Assembly (NCBI RefSeq): GCF_000147715.2
Contig: NC_017934.1
Location: forward strand, 1,612,001-1,676,000
Direction of reading: 5' to 3'
Length of the DNA: 64,000 bases
From: Mesotoga prima MesG1.Ag.4.2
GTDB taxonomy: Bacteria > Thermotogota > Thermotogae > Petrotogales > Kosmotogaceae
Part shown: piece by piece, positions 1 through 12,260 of the stretch
How the letters are laid out: each line of letters begins with the position of its first letter
How positions within the stretch are numbered: position 1 is the first letter of the stretch
Program-made: the position numbers and the translations under genes
The notes under the pieces: model-generated
Told to the model about the DNA's origin: nothing
Database searches by the model: none
What the model saw: only the letters and a program-made list of their open reading frames with translations

Positions 1-2386
<2,386 letters not shown>

Positions 2387-2490
2387 TTCCTTCTTCCTTT
2401 GACTCGCTTCTACTTCTTTACTCCCTATGTACTTTTCAATGACCAGAAAAAATCACTCAAAGATGGATAGCAATCCTGTTAAACTCCTTA
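2387..2490 (-). other. 16S-23S internal transcribed spacer without tRNA
   Basis: The spacer is only about 104 nt and contains no tRNA gene. Read on the minus strand, it begins right after the anti-Shine-Dalgarno sequence with AAGGAG (2484-2489), which can fold back on the 16S 3' end. It then holds one arm of the 16S processing stem (2463-2476) and, at about 2433-2444, GGTCATTGAAAA, a copy of a motif also present in the leader upstream of 16S. That repeated motif resembles the boxA-like antitermination sequence found before 16S and 23S genes in many bacteria. Confidence 0.85.
2463..2476 (-). repeat. 3' arm of the pre-16S processing stem
   Basis: ATGGATAGCAATCC at 2463-2476 is a perfect 14-bp inverted match to 4045-4058 on the other side of the 16S gene. 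In the transcript the two arms bring the ends of 16S together. This is the expected RNase III-type processing stem of a bacterial rRNA precursor. Confidence 0.85.
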
Positions 2491-4020
<1,530 letters not shown>

Positions 4021-4123
4021 TGACTCATTTTTTTGAAACTCGCTGGATTGCTATCCATTTTTCAATGACCCTTCTTCCTCGCTCGACCTTCTCGCTAACG
4101 CTAACTTCGCGTCAGCAATTCCT
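4021..4123 (-). other. rRNA leader with processing-stem arm and boxA-like element
   Basis: The leader lies between the rRNA promoter and 16S. It holds the second arm of the 16S processing stem (GGATTGCTATCCAT on the plus strand, 4045-4058). It also holds GGTCATTGAAAA on the minus strand (4059-4070), the same element as in the 16S-23S spacer. Just after the start site the minus strand can form a small hairpin, GCTGAC-GCGAA-GTTAGC. The boxA interpretation rests on position and resemblance only. Confidence 0.7.
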
Positions 4124-4152
4124 ATACTACCAGTACCCCTTTCCATTGTCAA
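4124..4152 (-). promoter_or_regulatory. rRNA operon promoter
   Basis: On the minus strand the sequence shows TTGACA (4147-4152), a 17-bp spacer and TAGTAT (4124-4129). This is a near-consensus housekeeping promoter about 105 bp upstream of the 16S 5' end. No other equally good candidate was seen between here and htpX. Confidence 0.85.
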
Positions 4153-4213
4153 GTTACAGGTTCGTTTCCTCTATTCGCTTCTCAAGGTGAATTCACTTAA
4201 AAGGAAAAGAAAA

Positions 4214-5221
4214 TCATAGGTAATCGGACAGCTCTGCCTCAATTTCCGTCAGAGTCTTGTTTTCAAGAATCGAAATTCTCATCGCTATTGGTGGATGAGT
4301 GCTCCAAAGGGATGCAAAGAATGAAGTCCTGTTGTTTATGCCTCTCTTTAGAGGATCGGAGATGAATAGATGGGCAGTGGCAACGTTGGCTGTCTGAAGT
4401 TTCGCCGAAGAGGTAACGATTTTCCTCAAGGCATTGGCAAGGCCCGAAGGATTCCTTGTCAACTCCACTGCGCGCGCGTCGGCGAAGTACTCTCTTGTTC
4501 TAGAAACGGCTAGCAGAGAGAGCCTGCCAATAAATGAAAAAAGCGCACCCAATCCAGCAACTGCCGCCAGGAAGGCGATTATTGCAAGAGCAGAATTATC
4601 GTTTTTCTTGGAGGAGCGTCTCGATCTCGTAGCAGCACCAATTGCGCCAAATCTGAGATAGGTGATCAGGGCCCTGAATGCAAGGAGCTGAACTATCACA
4701 ACGGCCCCCAGTAGTGCGGAAATAAGCGTCATGAGAAGAATATCTCTGTTGACTATGTGACTCAGCTCATGCCCGATCACTCCGGAAGTTTCTTCACGAT
4801 CGAGGTCCTTCAGAAGTCCGCTAGTCACACAAATAACTGAATCCTCCTGCTTCCTTCCAGTGGCAAACGCGTTGATCACGGAATCGTCATCGATTACGTA
4901 CACTTCGGGAGGTTTTCCCATTCCTGCGGCGATCGACAGTTCATCTACTATGTTCTTGAGCTGCCGCTCCTCGGGGTCGTTCGCTTTGAGTTCGCGAGCT
5001 TTGACTGATCTGAGGACGATCTCCTTTCCTGAAGTCAGGGATATTAAGGTCTGTATAGATGCTATGGCCAAGAAAACCAAGGTAAATATGGGTAGTATTC
5101 CGAACACCAGATCAATAATCAGGCCAAATGCAATCATCATTACAAGGAAGACCATCACAAGGATGACGGTCTTCCTTACGTTCTTTCTGCTTTCCTCGTA
5201 GAAATCTACAGTAAAAGACAT
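4214..5221 (-). CDS. htpX: HtpX-like M48 membrane metallopeptidase
   Basis: The 335-residue protein has two N-terminal hydrophobic segments (about 17-60). A zinc motif HELSH follows at residues 151-155, with two more hydrophobic segments after it. The third zinc ligand is in EYFADARA (E244). This is the layout of HtpX, a membrane-bound protease of membrane protein quality control with its active site facing the cytoplasm. The start ATG lies 5 bp after the lemA stop, and the site GAGGA overlaps that stop codon, so the two genes are probably translationally coupled. LemA-HtpX pairs are common in bacteria. The gene ends about 60 bp before the rRNA promoter. Confidence 0.93.
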   Translation of the reverse strand: MSFTVDFYEESRKNVRKTVILVMVFLVMMIAFGLIIDLVFGILPIFTLVFLAIASIQTLISLTSGKEIVLRSVKARELKANDPEERQLKNIVDELSIAAGMGKPPEVYVIDDDSVINAFATGRKQEDSVICVTSGLLKDLDREETSGVIGHELSHIVNRDILLMTLISALLGAVVIVQLLAFRALITYLRFGAIGAATRSRRSSKKNDNSALAIIAFLAAVAGLGALFSFIGRLSLLAVSRTREYFADARAVELTRNPSGLANALRKIVTSSAKLQTANVATAHLFISDPLKRGINNRTSFFASLWSTHPPIAMRISILENKTLTEIEAELSDYL

Positions 5222-5226
5222 TGTCC

Positions 5227-5790
5227 TCAGAAATTGAGATCTACGTTGGGAGTTCCTCTTTCGGCTTCTGTGACTTCAAAGAGCGGGAAGGATTCGAACT
5301 TGCCCCCAAAGAAACCAACGATGACGTTATTAGGGAAGATCTCGATCTTTGTATTGAACTTGGTAGCAGAATCATTGAAGAACTGTCTTGCGTAAGAGAT
5401 TTTGTTCTCCGTAGTAGTTAGTTCTTCCATCAATTGTGAGACGTTAGTGTTCGCCTTAAGATCAGGGTAGTTTTCGGCTATGGCAAGCAGTCTACCAAGC
5501 GCACCGCCGAGTTCCTGCTCAGCCTTGATCTTATCTCCAACTCCTTGAGCGGACACGGCCTTTGCTCTTGCCTGAATTACTTTGTCCAGGGTTTCCTGCT
5601 CGAATTTCATGTAGCCCTTCACTGAGTTGACAAGGTTCGGAATCAGATCATGTCTTCTCTTGAGCTGAACATCGATCTGCGACCAAGCATTCTCTACTCT
5701 CTTCTTCAGGGTGACTAAATTGTTGTAAACCCCGATGAGCCAAAGAGCCAAGACAACAATAATTCCAATTACAATGAAAAGAATGACCAT
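5227..5790 (-). CDS. lemA: LemA family protein
   Basis: The 187-residue protein has a single N-terminal membrane anchor (about 1-20) followed by a helical domain. The typical LemA segments are present: NAWSQIDVQLKRRHDLIPNL, then YPDLKAN, then LTTTENKISYARQFFND. Its biochemical role is not settled, and members often sit next to HtpX or phage-shock-like genes. The start ATG follows GGAGGTGGTTGA. A TATAAT hexamer on the minus strand (5814-5819) overlaps the end of the upstream gene and may serve as the -10 of a lemA-htpX promoter, although no good -35 is visible. Confidence 0.92.
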   Translation of the reverse strand: MVILFIVIGIIVVLALWLIGVYNNLVTLKKRVENAWSQIDVQLKRRHDLIPNLVNSVKGYMKFEQETLDKVIQARAKAVSAQGVGDKIKAEQELGGALGRLLAIAENYPDLKANTNVSQLMEELTTTENKISYARQFFNDSATKFNTKIEIFPNNVIVGFFGGKFESFPLFEVTEAERGTPNVDLNF

Positions 5791-5814
5791 TCAACCACCT
5801 CCAACGTATGGCTA

Positions 5815-6603
5815 TTATACAGTATTGCCTCTTTCAATTATCTCTATGATCGATCCAATGTTATTGACAACTTCGTAACTATGTGAATCAGGTACCATGT
5901 CCGCTGTTGTTTCTCCAGACAAAACGAGATATGTGTCTACCCCGGCACTAAGACCGCACTCGATGTCCGTGTAAATTCTATCTCCAATCATCACTGTTTC
6001 CTCCGGACCATAGCCAAAGTCATCCATCACCATTTTCAGTATAGTCGGATCCGGCTTGCCTATAATGTTATCGGGCCGACGACCTGTGGAAGCTTCGAAA
6101 AGGCTCAAGAAGCTTCCAACATCAGGTACCGGTCCATCCTCCGTGGGGCAGTTGACATCTGGGTGAGTCGCTATGAAAGGAATGCCTTGCCTTATGAAGA
6201 GAGCAGCTTTCCGGATCCTCTCATAGTTTATTGTCGTATCGTATGCAAGAACTAATAATTCCGGGGAATTATCGTCTAAGTTCACTCCACTTTTTCTGAA
6301 CATTTCCCTTACCGACGGCGTTGAGAGCAGAAATACTCTCTTATTTGGAAAATCTCGCTTCAAGAAGCTTATGGTAGCTTCGCCGGAGGTATAGACTTCG
6401 AAAAGAGTCCTATCAACTCCCATTTTGGTAAGTTTTCTGATATATTCTTCAGGTGTGCGTGATGAATTGTTGGTTAGAAACACGAGTTTCGAACCGAGAC
6501 GATGAACAGCATTGGCAAATTCAAGACTGCCCTTAAGAAGTCCGTCGCCAAGGTAGAATGTTCCGTCCATATCCGAAACGAAGAGCCGTTTGTTTGTCAG
6601 CAT
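5815..6603 (-). CDS. HAD-IIA sugar/aryl phosphatase (NagD/AraL-like)
   Basis: This 262-residue protein belongs to HAD subclass IIA. Motif I is DMDGTFYLGD near residues 11-20, motif II is LTNNSSRTP, the conserved GKPDP lies in the second half, and motif IV is GDRIYTDIECG. The first aspartate acts as nucleophile in this family. Family members dephosphorylate small phosphosugars, nucleotides or p-nitrophenyl phosphate, and the substrate cannot be read from sequence. The start ATG follows GGAGGAAGAG. The gene is divergent from the DUF2207-like gene across a 61-bp region. Confidence 0.85.
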   Translation of the reverse strand: MLTNKRLFVSDMDGTFYLGDGLLKGSLEFANAVHRLGSKLVFLTNNSSRTPEEYIRKLTKMGVDRTLFEVYTSGEATISFLKRDFPNKRVFLLSTPSVREMFRKSGVNLDDNSPELLVLAYDTTINYERIRKAALFIRQGIPFIATHPDVNCPTEDGPVPDVGSFLSLFEASTGRRPDNIIGKPDPTILKMVMDDFGYGPEETVMIGDRIYTDIECGLSAGVDTYLVLSGETTADMVPDSHSYEVVNNIGSIIEIIERGNTV

Positions 6604-6664
6604 CTCTTCCTCCGTTTTTCAGGTTGTTTTCATAAGCAGAGTATAATACAAAGGGTGAGATGAA
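6604..6664. promoter_or_regulatory. Divergent promoter region
   Basis: The 61-bp gap contains the near-palindrome GTATAATAC. It offers TATAAT on the plus strand (6642-6647) and a -10-like hexamer on the minus strand. Neither has a convincing -35, so overlapping divergent promoters are inferred from position. Confidence 0.4.
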
Positions 6665-8266
6665 ATGAAAAGGAAATTCGAAAGAAAGTATTTCTTTATA
6701 ATATTCATGATGGTCAGCGGCTTCTTCATATTCATTGCCCTGGGTAACGGATTCTGGAGAGAATCTGCCCCTTACAAGATAGATTCAGTCGAGATAAATG
6801 CAAAGCTCGACGAACAAGGTGATCTTCATGTTGAAGAGCTTTCTGTTTACATACTTTCCCGTAATAATCGCACGGCATCCAAAAAACTACACTTATCTTA
6901 CCCTTCGGTTCTGAAGTCTTATTCGGTTGAAATTCCTAATGATGCTGGATTTGTGAAAGAGATCTCCTCTTCTCCGGGAGGTTTTGACGCCAGGATCTTC
7001 CTTGAACAGGAAGTGAGTGAGTTTGTCATGAATACCGAATACGTTATTTCGGGAGTCGTTGAGGTGGGTTCGGATATAGCTGTGTTAAGCTATAGATTCT
7101 GGGAACCGAATTCCGACGCTATGACAAGGGATATTTCTCTCGCTATGGAGCTTCCAGAAACGATAATTTCGAGACTTACAGAGGATGATATTTCTGTTAG
7201 ACCATTTAAGGAAGCGAGTTTTGAAATTGAAGGAAACCTTGTCAAACTGCAAATGAAGTCGGTTCTTTCAAATGCTTCTGGCGAAATCAAGATCTCATTT
7301 CCGAAGAGCATTGCTAATACGATGCCAAATGCGGTCAATACAACTATAAGTAAAAGTGCATTGCGTAAGGAACATGAATCCGCTATGTTCCAGCAAGCCT
7401 TTCTTTCTGGTTTGATTGGCTTCCAAATAGCAGTTCCTTTCTTCGTGATCTTCTTCACATTCATACTTTTCGGGATCGAACCACAGGTGAAGTCTGAAAT
7501 AGGCTACAGACTCTACGATGTGCCGGGTTACCTTCTCAATGCTGTAATCAAGAATCCCTTTCAGGAAATTGATCATAACGGGTTTCTATCTACGATTATG
7601 GAGATGCATAACAGTGGGGAGATACAGATTGGTGAGAACACAATATCTTTCGAAACAAGTGAAAAAGGAATTCCGACACAGCAAAAATGGGCTTTGCAGA
7701 CGCTGAAATCTCTTAGAAGAAATGAGGATGGATCGATAGAGATCCCTGATGCAGAGAGCGACGCCTTTTCTTTTGACGAGTTCAAAGAACAATACGGTTT
7801 CTGGCGGAAGCATGCTATGCGTGTTGTAAAGTCGGGGCGGTTCTATGAGTATCTGGGTTCAACTGTAATGTCTGTGTTTTCTATATTGTATCTAATAATA
7901 TGGTCACTGATATTGAAATTCGTCTTTGGGAACTGGCAAGTTTATCTCTCCTTCCCCGATGAATCGCTGGCGATTTCAATAGTCCTTTACGCCGATTGGT
8001 GTCTCGGCTGGCTACTTCTCGTTCTTCCAAAGAATATCTTTGCTCGGTGGACGCCTTCTGGAAGGTTGTTCTACATGGAATGGAAAAAAACCGAGAAGGA
8101 GCTTCTTTCAAAACAGTCATGGACTAATGATGACATTGCAAAGCTAGTTGCTCTTGGTCACTTACAGGACATTATTTCCAACAGGAAGAGAGTATCTGAT
8201 CAACAGCTCACTTTGCTGCGCCAGCTACAAAGACTCGAGATGATTTTTAACAAGGTGAGACCTTGA
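6665..8266 (+). CDS. DUF2207-like membrane protein
   Basis: The 533-residue protein has an N-terminal membrane segment (about 10-28) followed by an extracytoplasmic beta-rich domain of about 200 residues. A second membrane segment lies near 255-275. A cytoplasmic-type region resembles the DUF2207 pattern (YRLYDVPGYLLNAVIKN, then a line on local sequence features). Two closely spaced hydrophobic segments lie near 400-450. DUF2207 proteins are predicted membrane proteins of unknown function. The site GGGTGAG precedes the ATG. The family call comes from overall layout and is not certain. Confidence 0.6.
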   Translation: MKRKFERKYFFIIFMMVSGFFIFIALGNGFWRESAPYKIDSVEINAKLDEQGDLHVEELSVYILSRNNRTASKKLHLSYPSVLKSYSVEIPNDAGFVKEISSSPGGFDARIFLEQEVSEFVMNTEYVISGVVEVGSDIAVLSYRFWEPNSDAMTRDISLAMELPETIISRLTEDDISVRPFKEASFEIEGNLVKLQMKSVLSNASGEIKISFPKSIANTMPNAVNTTISKSALRKEHESAMFQQAFLSGLIGFQIAVPFFVIFFTFILFGIEPQVKSEIGYRLYDVPGYLLNAVIKNPFQEIDHNGFLSTIMEMHNSGEIQIGENTISFETSEKGIPTQQKWALQTLKSLRRNEDGSIEIPDAESDAFSFDEFKEQYGFWRKHAMRVVKSGRFYEYLGSTVMSVFSILYLIIWSLILKFVFGNWQVYLSFPDESLAISIVLYADWCLGWLLLVLPKNIFARWTPSGRLFYMEWKKTEKELLSKQSWTNDDIAKLVALGHLQDIISNRKRVSDQQLTLLRQLQRLEMIFNKVRP

Positions 8267-8310
8267 TTCCTACATTGAATTTGAGCTGATTAACCCGAAA
8301 GTGAACAGGG

Positions 8311-8340
8311 TTGACAACTGAAATTCTAATCCTTTATAAT
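8311..8340 (+). promoter_or_regulatory. Consensus promoter for the glutaredoxin gene
   Basis: TTGACA (8311-8316), an 18-bp spacer and TATAAT (8335-8340) match the housekeeping consensus perfectly. The expected start site is near 8347, just before the palindrome at 8351-8365. Confidence 0.88.
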
Positions 8341-8350
8341 TAGTTTATGA

Positions 8351-8365
8351 TACCCCTCGGGGGTA
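8351..8365 (+). promoter_or_regulatory. CsoR/CstR-like operator palindrome
   Basis: TACCCC-TCG-GGGGTA is a perfect inverted repeat lying between the -10 hexamer and the start codon. A repressor bound there would block initiation. The G-tract palindrome closely resembles operators of the CsoR/RcnR/CstR repressor family, which respond to copper, nickel or persulfide. The regulator gene is not in the window, so the assignment rests on site resemblance. Confidence 0.6.
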
Positions 8366-8383
8366 ATGGAGGTGAAGAATCAA

Positions 8384-8623
8384 ATGAACGCAAAGGTAAT
8401 TGTGTATTCCACACCGTCTTGTCCTTGGTGTAAGAGAGCAAAGGACTATTTCAGAACCAATGGGATTCCTTTCAAGGACTACGATGTGAGCAAAGATAGA
8501 GCTAAAGCAGAAGAGATGGTAAAGAAGAGCGGACAGATGGGTGTTCCAGTCATAACTATTGGTAGTCAGGTAATAGTCGGGTTCGATAAGAATAGGATAG
8601 ATAATTTGCTGGGAATCCACTAA
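8384..8623 (+). CDS. Glutaredoxin-like thiol oxidoreductase
   Basis: The protein of 79 residues has a single glutaredoxin/NrdH-type thioredoxin fold. The active-site motif CPWC lies near the N-terminus (VYSTPSCPWCKRAK), followed by GVPVITIG (cis-Pro loop) and a C-terminal IVGFDKNRI. It should reduce disulfides or handle persulfides in the cytoplasm. An upstream ATG at 8366 is in frame, but the strong site GGAGGTGA (8368-8375) sits 8 nt before the ATG at 8384, so the latter is chosen. The gene stands alone between its own promoter/operator and a terminator, which suggests control by metal or sulfur stress. Confidence 0.9.
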   Translation: MNAKVIVYSTPSCPWCKRAKDYFRTNGIPFKDYDVSKDRAKAEEMVKKSGQMGVPVITIGSQVIVGFDKNRIDNLLGIH

Positions 8624-8644
8624 GGTTAAATCATCAGACCATCT

Positions 8645-8671
8645 GCGGGCTTAGGCCCGCTTTGTTTTTTT
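8645..8671 (+). terminator. Rho-independent terminator after glutaredoxin
   Basis: GCGGGC, loop TTAG, then GCCCGC form a 6-bp GC-rich stem (8645-8660), followed by TTTGTTTTTTT. Confidence 0.9.
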
Positions 8672-8737
8672 ACCGGGGTAGTGCTATTCTCTCAATATAG
8701 GGCAAAAAGACATATGTGCGATGTTGGAGGTGTAGTG

Positions 8738-9838
8738 TTGAAGAGGTATTTTGTTGCGCCCGGTAGAGTTAATGTCATTGGTGAACACACCGACTATAAC
8801 CAGGGATTCGTTATGCCTGTCGCGATTGACAAATATGTATTACTGTCGATTGAGCGGACAGACGAGAGCGTCATTGCTTTGAGTTCTGCTGGAAGGGAGC
8901 CAGTCTCATTTCGGGAGGAAAGCATAGAAAAGACCGGCGATTGGAGTGACTATCTAAAAGGAGTTTTCTGGGTTTTGAAGGATAACCTTGGCGTTGACTT
9001 TGGAGGGATGAAGATCAAAATCAGCTCTAGCATCCCTGAAGGTGCCGGCCTCTCAAGCTCAGCTGCTCTTGAAGTTGCTCTTATCTTAGCGTTGAATTCG
9101 GTGTATGGACTTAAGCTGGGGGACAAAGAACTTTATAGTTTTGCTCAGCAGGCCGAAAATGAGTTTGTCGGTGTCCAGTGTGGAATTATGGATCAGTTTG
9201 CAGCCGTGATGGGAAAAAAGGACACGGCAATCTTCCTAGACACTCTCGAGATGCGCCACGAATATGTACCGTTAGAGCTTGGTGAATACACATTTGTCGT
9301 ATTCGACTCCAAGGTTCATCATTCTCTCTCCAGTGGTAACTACAATACTCGAAGGGCCGAAGCAAATAAGGCTCTCGAAATACTCGGGAAGAACAGTTAT
9401 CGAGAGGTCTCCATGATTGATCTCTTCCCTAACAGAGGTAAACTTGGTGATCTATACTACAGAAGAGCGCTACATGTTGTTTCTGAGAATATGAGGGTTC
9501 TAGAGGCCATGAAGATGATGTCGAACTCGAATTTCGAGAATCTCGGCCGAATATTGATTCAGTCCCACGAATCACTGGCTCTTGATTATGAAGTAACTTG
9601 CGAAGAGACTGATTTTATCGTTGACACTCTACGAGAAATTGGAGGTGTCTCCGGTGCAAGAATGATAGGAGCAGGATTCGGCGGTTCGGTACTCGCTTTA
9701 TGTGAAAAGATTGAGATGAAAAAAATAGTTGAAGTCATGAAAATCAGATACAAAGAGAGATTTGGAATTGATCTCGACTCTTATGAAGTAAGACCGTCAG
9801 ATGGAGCGAGAGAAGTGGATGCCACCTTCCCGCTTTAA
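8738..9838 (+). CDS. galK: Galactokinase
   Basis: This GHMP kinase phosphorylates galactose at C1 with ATP, the first step of the Leloir pathway. The galactokinase signature APGRVNVIGEHTDYN lies within the first 22 residues. The ATP-binding motif PEGAGLSSSAALE lies near residues 99-112, and the third GHMP motif GAGFGGSVLAL is near the C-terminus. The frame is open upstream to 8681. However, the site GGAGGTG (8726-8732) is 5 nt before a TTG at 8738, and the resulting start matches the usual family N-terminus, so 366 residues are proposed. The next genes follow on the same strand, and an alpha-galactosidase downstream supplies its substrate. Confidence 0.95.
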   Translation: MKRYFVAPGRVNVIGEHTDYNQGFVMPVAIDKYVLLSIERTDESVIALSSAGREPVSFREESIEKTGDWSDYLKGVFWVLKDNLGVDFGGMKIKISSSIPEGAGLSSSAALEVALILALNSVYGLKLGDKELYSFAQQAENEFVGVQCGIMDQFAAVMGKKDTAIFLDTLEMRHEYVPLELGEYTFVVFDSKVHHSLSSGNYNTRRAEANKALEILGKNSYREVSMIDLFPNRGKLGDLYYRRALHVVSENMRVLEAMKMMSNSNFENLGRILIQSHESLALDYEVTCEETDFIVDTLREIGGVSGARMIGAGFGGSVLALCEKIEMKKIVEVMKIRYKERFGIDLDSYEVRPSDGAREVDATFPL

Positions 9839-9911
9839 TATGTGTTTGGACAGTCGAGCAGAGAGTACTATTCCATCCGTCTCTTTGTAGTTCTTTCTAA
9901 GGAGGAGTTGC

Positions 9912-10913
9912 ATGAAAGTCAATTTGGGTATTGTGGGTGCCGGAATAGCATCTAGGGAGCTCCATCTGCCCGCGTTGAGAAGACTGACCGAGTTATTCAA
10001 GATTACGGCCGTGAACAGCAGGACTAGAAGAAAGGCTGAGGAATTTGCCAAAATAGCTGGTGGCGATGTTGAGGTCTTTGATTCGTATGAAGAAATGCTG
10101 AATTCTGATGTTGTGGACGCTGTTGTGCTTGCAGTTCCAATTGCCTTGAATCCACAAATGATTGAGGCGGCAAGAAAGGCAAACAAGCCGGTTATCTGTG
10201 AGAAGCCAGTAGCGGCCACTACTAAGGAAGCCATCCGATTGTTGCATCTTCCAGGTAATACTCCCATTTATATAGCGGAGAATTACAGGCATATCGAGGT
10301 TTACAGAAAGGCCGAAATACTTATCAAGGAGGGAAGACTTGGCAAGCCTCTGGCATTCAGCTGGTTGAAGTGGGTAGATTTCGGGCAGGACAACAAATAC
10401 GTTCAGACTAAGTGGAGGCAGACGCCTCAGCACATCGGTGGATTCATCTCTGATGGAGGGGTACATGATGTGGCCGCGCTTCGCAAGATTCTTGGTAACG
10501 TTGAGGAAGTAAGCGGCTTTTCGGAGAAGAATTTCGACTATCTTGGTGCTGAAAACTCCGCGGTCTTCAATATGACTCTGGGTTCCAATGTGATTGGTAA
10601 CTATTCCGTCGTCTATGGCGCCCCCGCTTCTCTAAATAGATTTGAAATAGTCTGCACAGAAGGAATAGTCCAAGTTGACAAAGACGAAGCTACTCTTGAG
10701 ATATATTCCAGCGACAGGGAGAAACTCTTTCTTAATAAAACAGATGGTTTTGCCGAAGAGTTTACTGATTTTCACAGGGTGTTAGAGGGTCAGATTAACT
10801 CTCTGGGATCAGTTGAAGAGGCAGTTATGGATCTTGCCACCATAGAAGCGGGACTCATTTCCGCAAAAGAGAAGAGAGTTGTAAGAGTTGACTCTTTGCT
10901 AAACGAAAGCTGA
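9912..10913 (+). CDS. Gfo/Idh/MocA family NAD(P)-dependent oxidoreductase
   Basis: The 333-residue protein starts with a Rossmann segment GIVGAGIASRELHLPAL, a slightly unusual form of the GxGxxx pattern. The family signature EKPVAATTKEAI follows near residue 98, and then a C-terminal substrate domain. Family enzymes oxidise or reduce sugars, inositols and related compounds, and the substrate cannot be told here. AAGGAGGAG precedes the ATG. The gene lies 73 bp after galK and 7 bp before the PLP enzyme, so all three may be cotranscribed. Confidence 0.85.
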   Translation: MKVNLGIVGAGIASRELHLPALRRLTELFKITAVNSRTRRKAEEFAKIAGGDVEVFDSYEEMLNSDVVDAVVLAVPIALNPQMIEAARKANKPVICEKPVAATTKEAIRLLHLPGNTPIYIAENYRHIEVYRKAEILIKEGRLGKPLAFSWLKWVDFGQDNKYVQTKWRQTPQHIGGFISDGGVHDVAALRKILGNVEEVSGFSEKNFDYLGAENSAVFNMTLGSNVIGNYSVVYGAPASLNRFEIVCTEGIVQVDKDEATLEIYSSDREKLFLNKTDGFAEEFTDFHRVLEGQINSLGSVEEAVMDLATIEAGLISAKEKRVVRVDSLLNES

Positions 10914-10920
10914 GATATAT

Positions 10921-12063
10921 ATGCGGGGATTCAACACAAGAGCAATTCACGCTGGTGAAGAGAAAAAGATAAACGATGCGGTTAGCACACCCATCTTTCA
11001 AACATCTAACTTCTTGGCAGATGACGTGAAGTACATGGACGAAAGCTCGGAAGTTCTTTACACAAGGGTTGGAAATCCCTCTATTGGAGTGGTAGAAAGA
11101 AAGCTATCGGATCTGTTCGGCGGAACTGGCGGCGTCTTCTTCTCATCTGGAATGGGTGCCATAACTACTGTTTTTCTGTCCATTCTCAAATCCGGAATGA
11201 ACCTGGTGATCTCGAGAAATATCTATGGAGGAACGCAAAGCCTTATCTCCGATCTGCCGGGAATGGGAGTTGAGATAAGGAGATTCGATCAGTCACGAAT
11301 TGATGAACTGGAAACTCTTATTGACGATAAGACGGGCATTGTGTATGTCGAGTCGATGTCGAATCCCGATTTGATTCTTTCAGACATTGAAGGGATTGCT
11401 CGAATTACTAGAGAAAAAGAAGCTGTTCTCGTAGTAGACAATACGTTTTTATCTCCGTATAATTTCAGGCCGCTCGAATACGGGGCAGACGTAGACATTC
11501 AGAGTCTGTCCAAGTATGTGAACGGGCATTCAGATGTCATTGCAGGGTTTGCCGCCTTCAAAGACAGTGGTCTGGAAAAAAGGGTAAGAAAGGTAATGAT
11601 CAAATTGGGTACAAATGGGGCGCCCTTCGACGCTTTTCTGGTTGGCCGCGGGGCGAAGACTCTTGGCCCTAGGATGGAATTGCACAACAGAAATGCAAGA
11701 GAAGTGGCAGAATTTCTCTCGAAAAATCCAAAAGTACTTCGGGTTTCTTATCCTTCGTTGAAGGCAAGCGTACCGGCCTGTTTCTCTGAATGCAGGGGAT
11801 TTGGAGGCGTAGTTTATCTCGAACTGGAAAGTTTGAGTGCAGCTAAATCGTTCATAAGAAGGAGCGAGCTGTTTCTTGAAGCTACTAGTCTTGCCGGTGT
11901 TGAGTCTCTTGCAACCATTCCCGTCTTGACAAGTCATGCTTCTTTGTCTGCCGAGCAGTTACGCGATGCAGGTCTTTCAGAAGGAGGTGTAAGACTCTCT
12001 GTCGGCATTGAGGATCTAGAGGATCTTCTGTCCGACCTAGATTTCGCTATGAAGGGAATTTAG
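10921..12063 (+). CDS. Cys/Met-metabolism PLP enzyme (cystathionine gamma-synthase/lyase family)
   Basis: The 380-residue protein is a fold-type I PLP enzyme of the trans-sulfuration family. Family features include STPIFQTSNF near the N-terminus, YTRVGNPS, the cofactor-contact segment FFSSGMGAI, and SLSKYVNGHSDV, in which the lysine forms the Schiff base. The C-terminal SLAGVESLATIP and RLSVGIED are also typical. Members include cystathionine gamma-synthase, beta/gamma-lyases and methionine gamma-lyase, and sequence alone does not separate them here. The start codon has only a weak ribosome site, which fits translation following on from the gene 7 bp upstream. Confidence 0.88.
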   Translation: MRGFNTRAIHAGEEKKINDAVSTPIFQTSNFLADDVKYMDESSEVLYTRVGNPSIGVVERKLSDLFGGTGGVFFSSGMGAITTVFLSILKSGMNLVISRNIYGGTQSLISDLPGMGVEIRRFDQSRIDELETLIDDKTGIVYVESMSNPDLILSDIEGIARITREKEAVLVVDNTFLSPYNFRPLEYGADVDIQSLSKYVNGHSDVIAGFAAFKDSGLEKRVRKVMIKLGTNGAPFDAFLVGRGAKTLGPRMELHNRNAREVAEFLSKNPKVLRVSYPSLKASVPACFSECRGFGGVVYLELESLSAAKSFIRRSELFLEATSLAGVESLATIPVLTSHASLSAEQLRDAGLSEGGVRLSVGIEDLEDLLSDLDFAMKGI

Positions 12064-12204
12064 TTGGCCTCGTCGCAGCTCTTTGCTGGAAAGAACGGAA
12101 GCTGAGAAATAAAGGAACTGAGCGTGAGAAGAAGCAAAGAAAACCGAAATGCAGGAATAAGAATATAAACGGCTTTCCTTATGAAGCTGTTGGTTAGACT
12201 GCGA

Positions 12205-12233
12205 TTCAACTTACTTCTTCACCCGTCTATAAT
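12205..12233 (+). promoter_or_regulatory. Possible promoter for the alpha-galactosidase gene
   Basis: A clear -10 TATAAT (12228-12233) is preceded at 17 bp by TTCAAC (12205-12210), a weak -35. It lies 28 bp before the GTG start in the 197-bp gap after the PLP gene. The rest of that gap (12064-12204) shows no gene or clear terminator. Confidence 0.55.
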
Positions 12234-12260
12234 TGTCAACAAGCTGTGAGGTGATATGAA

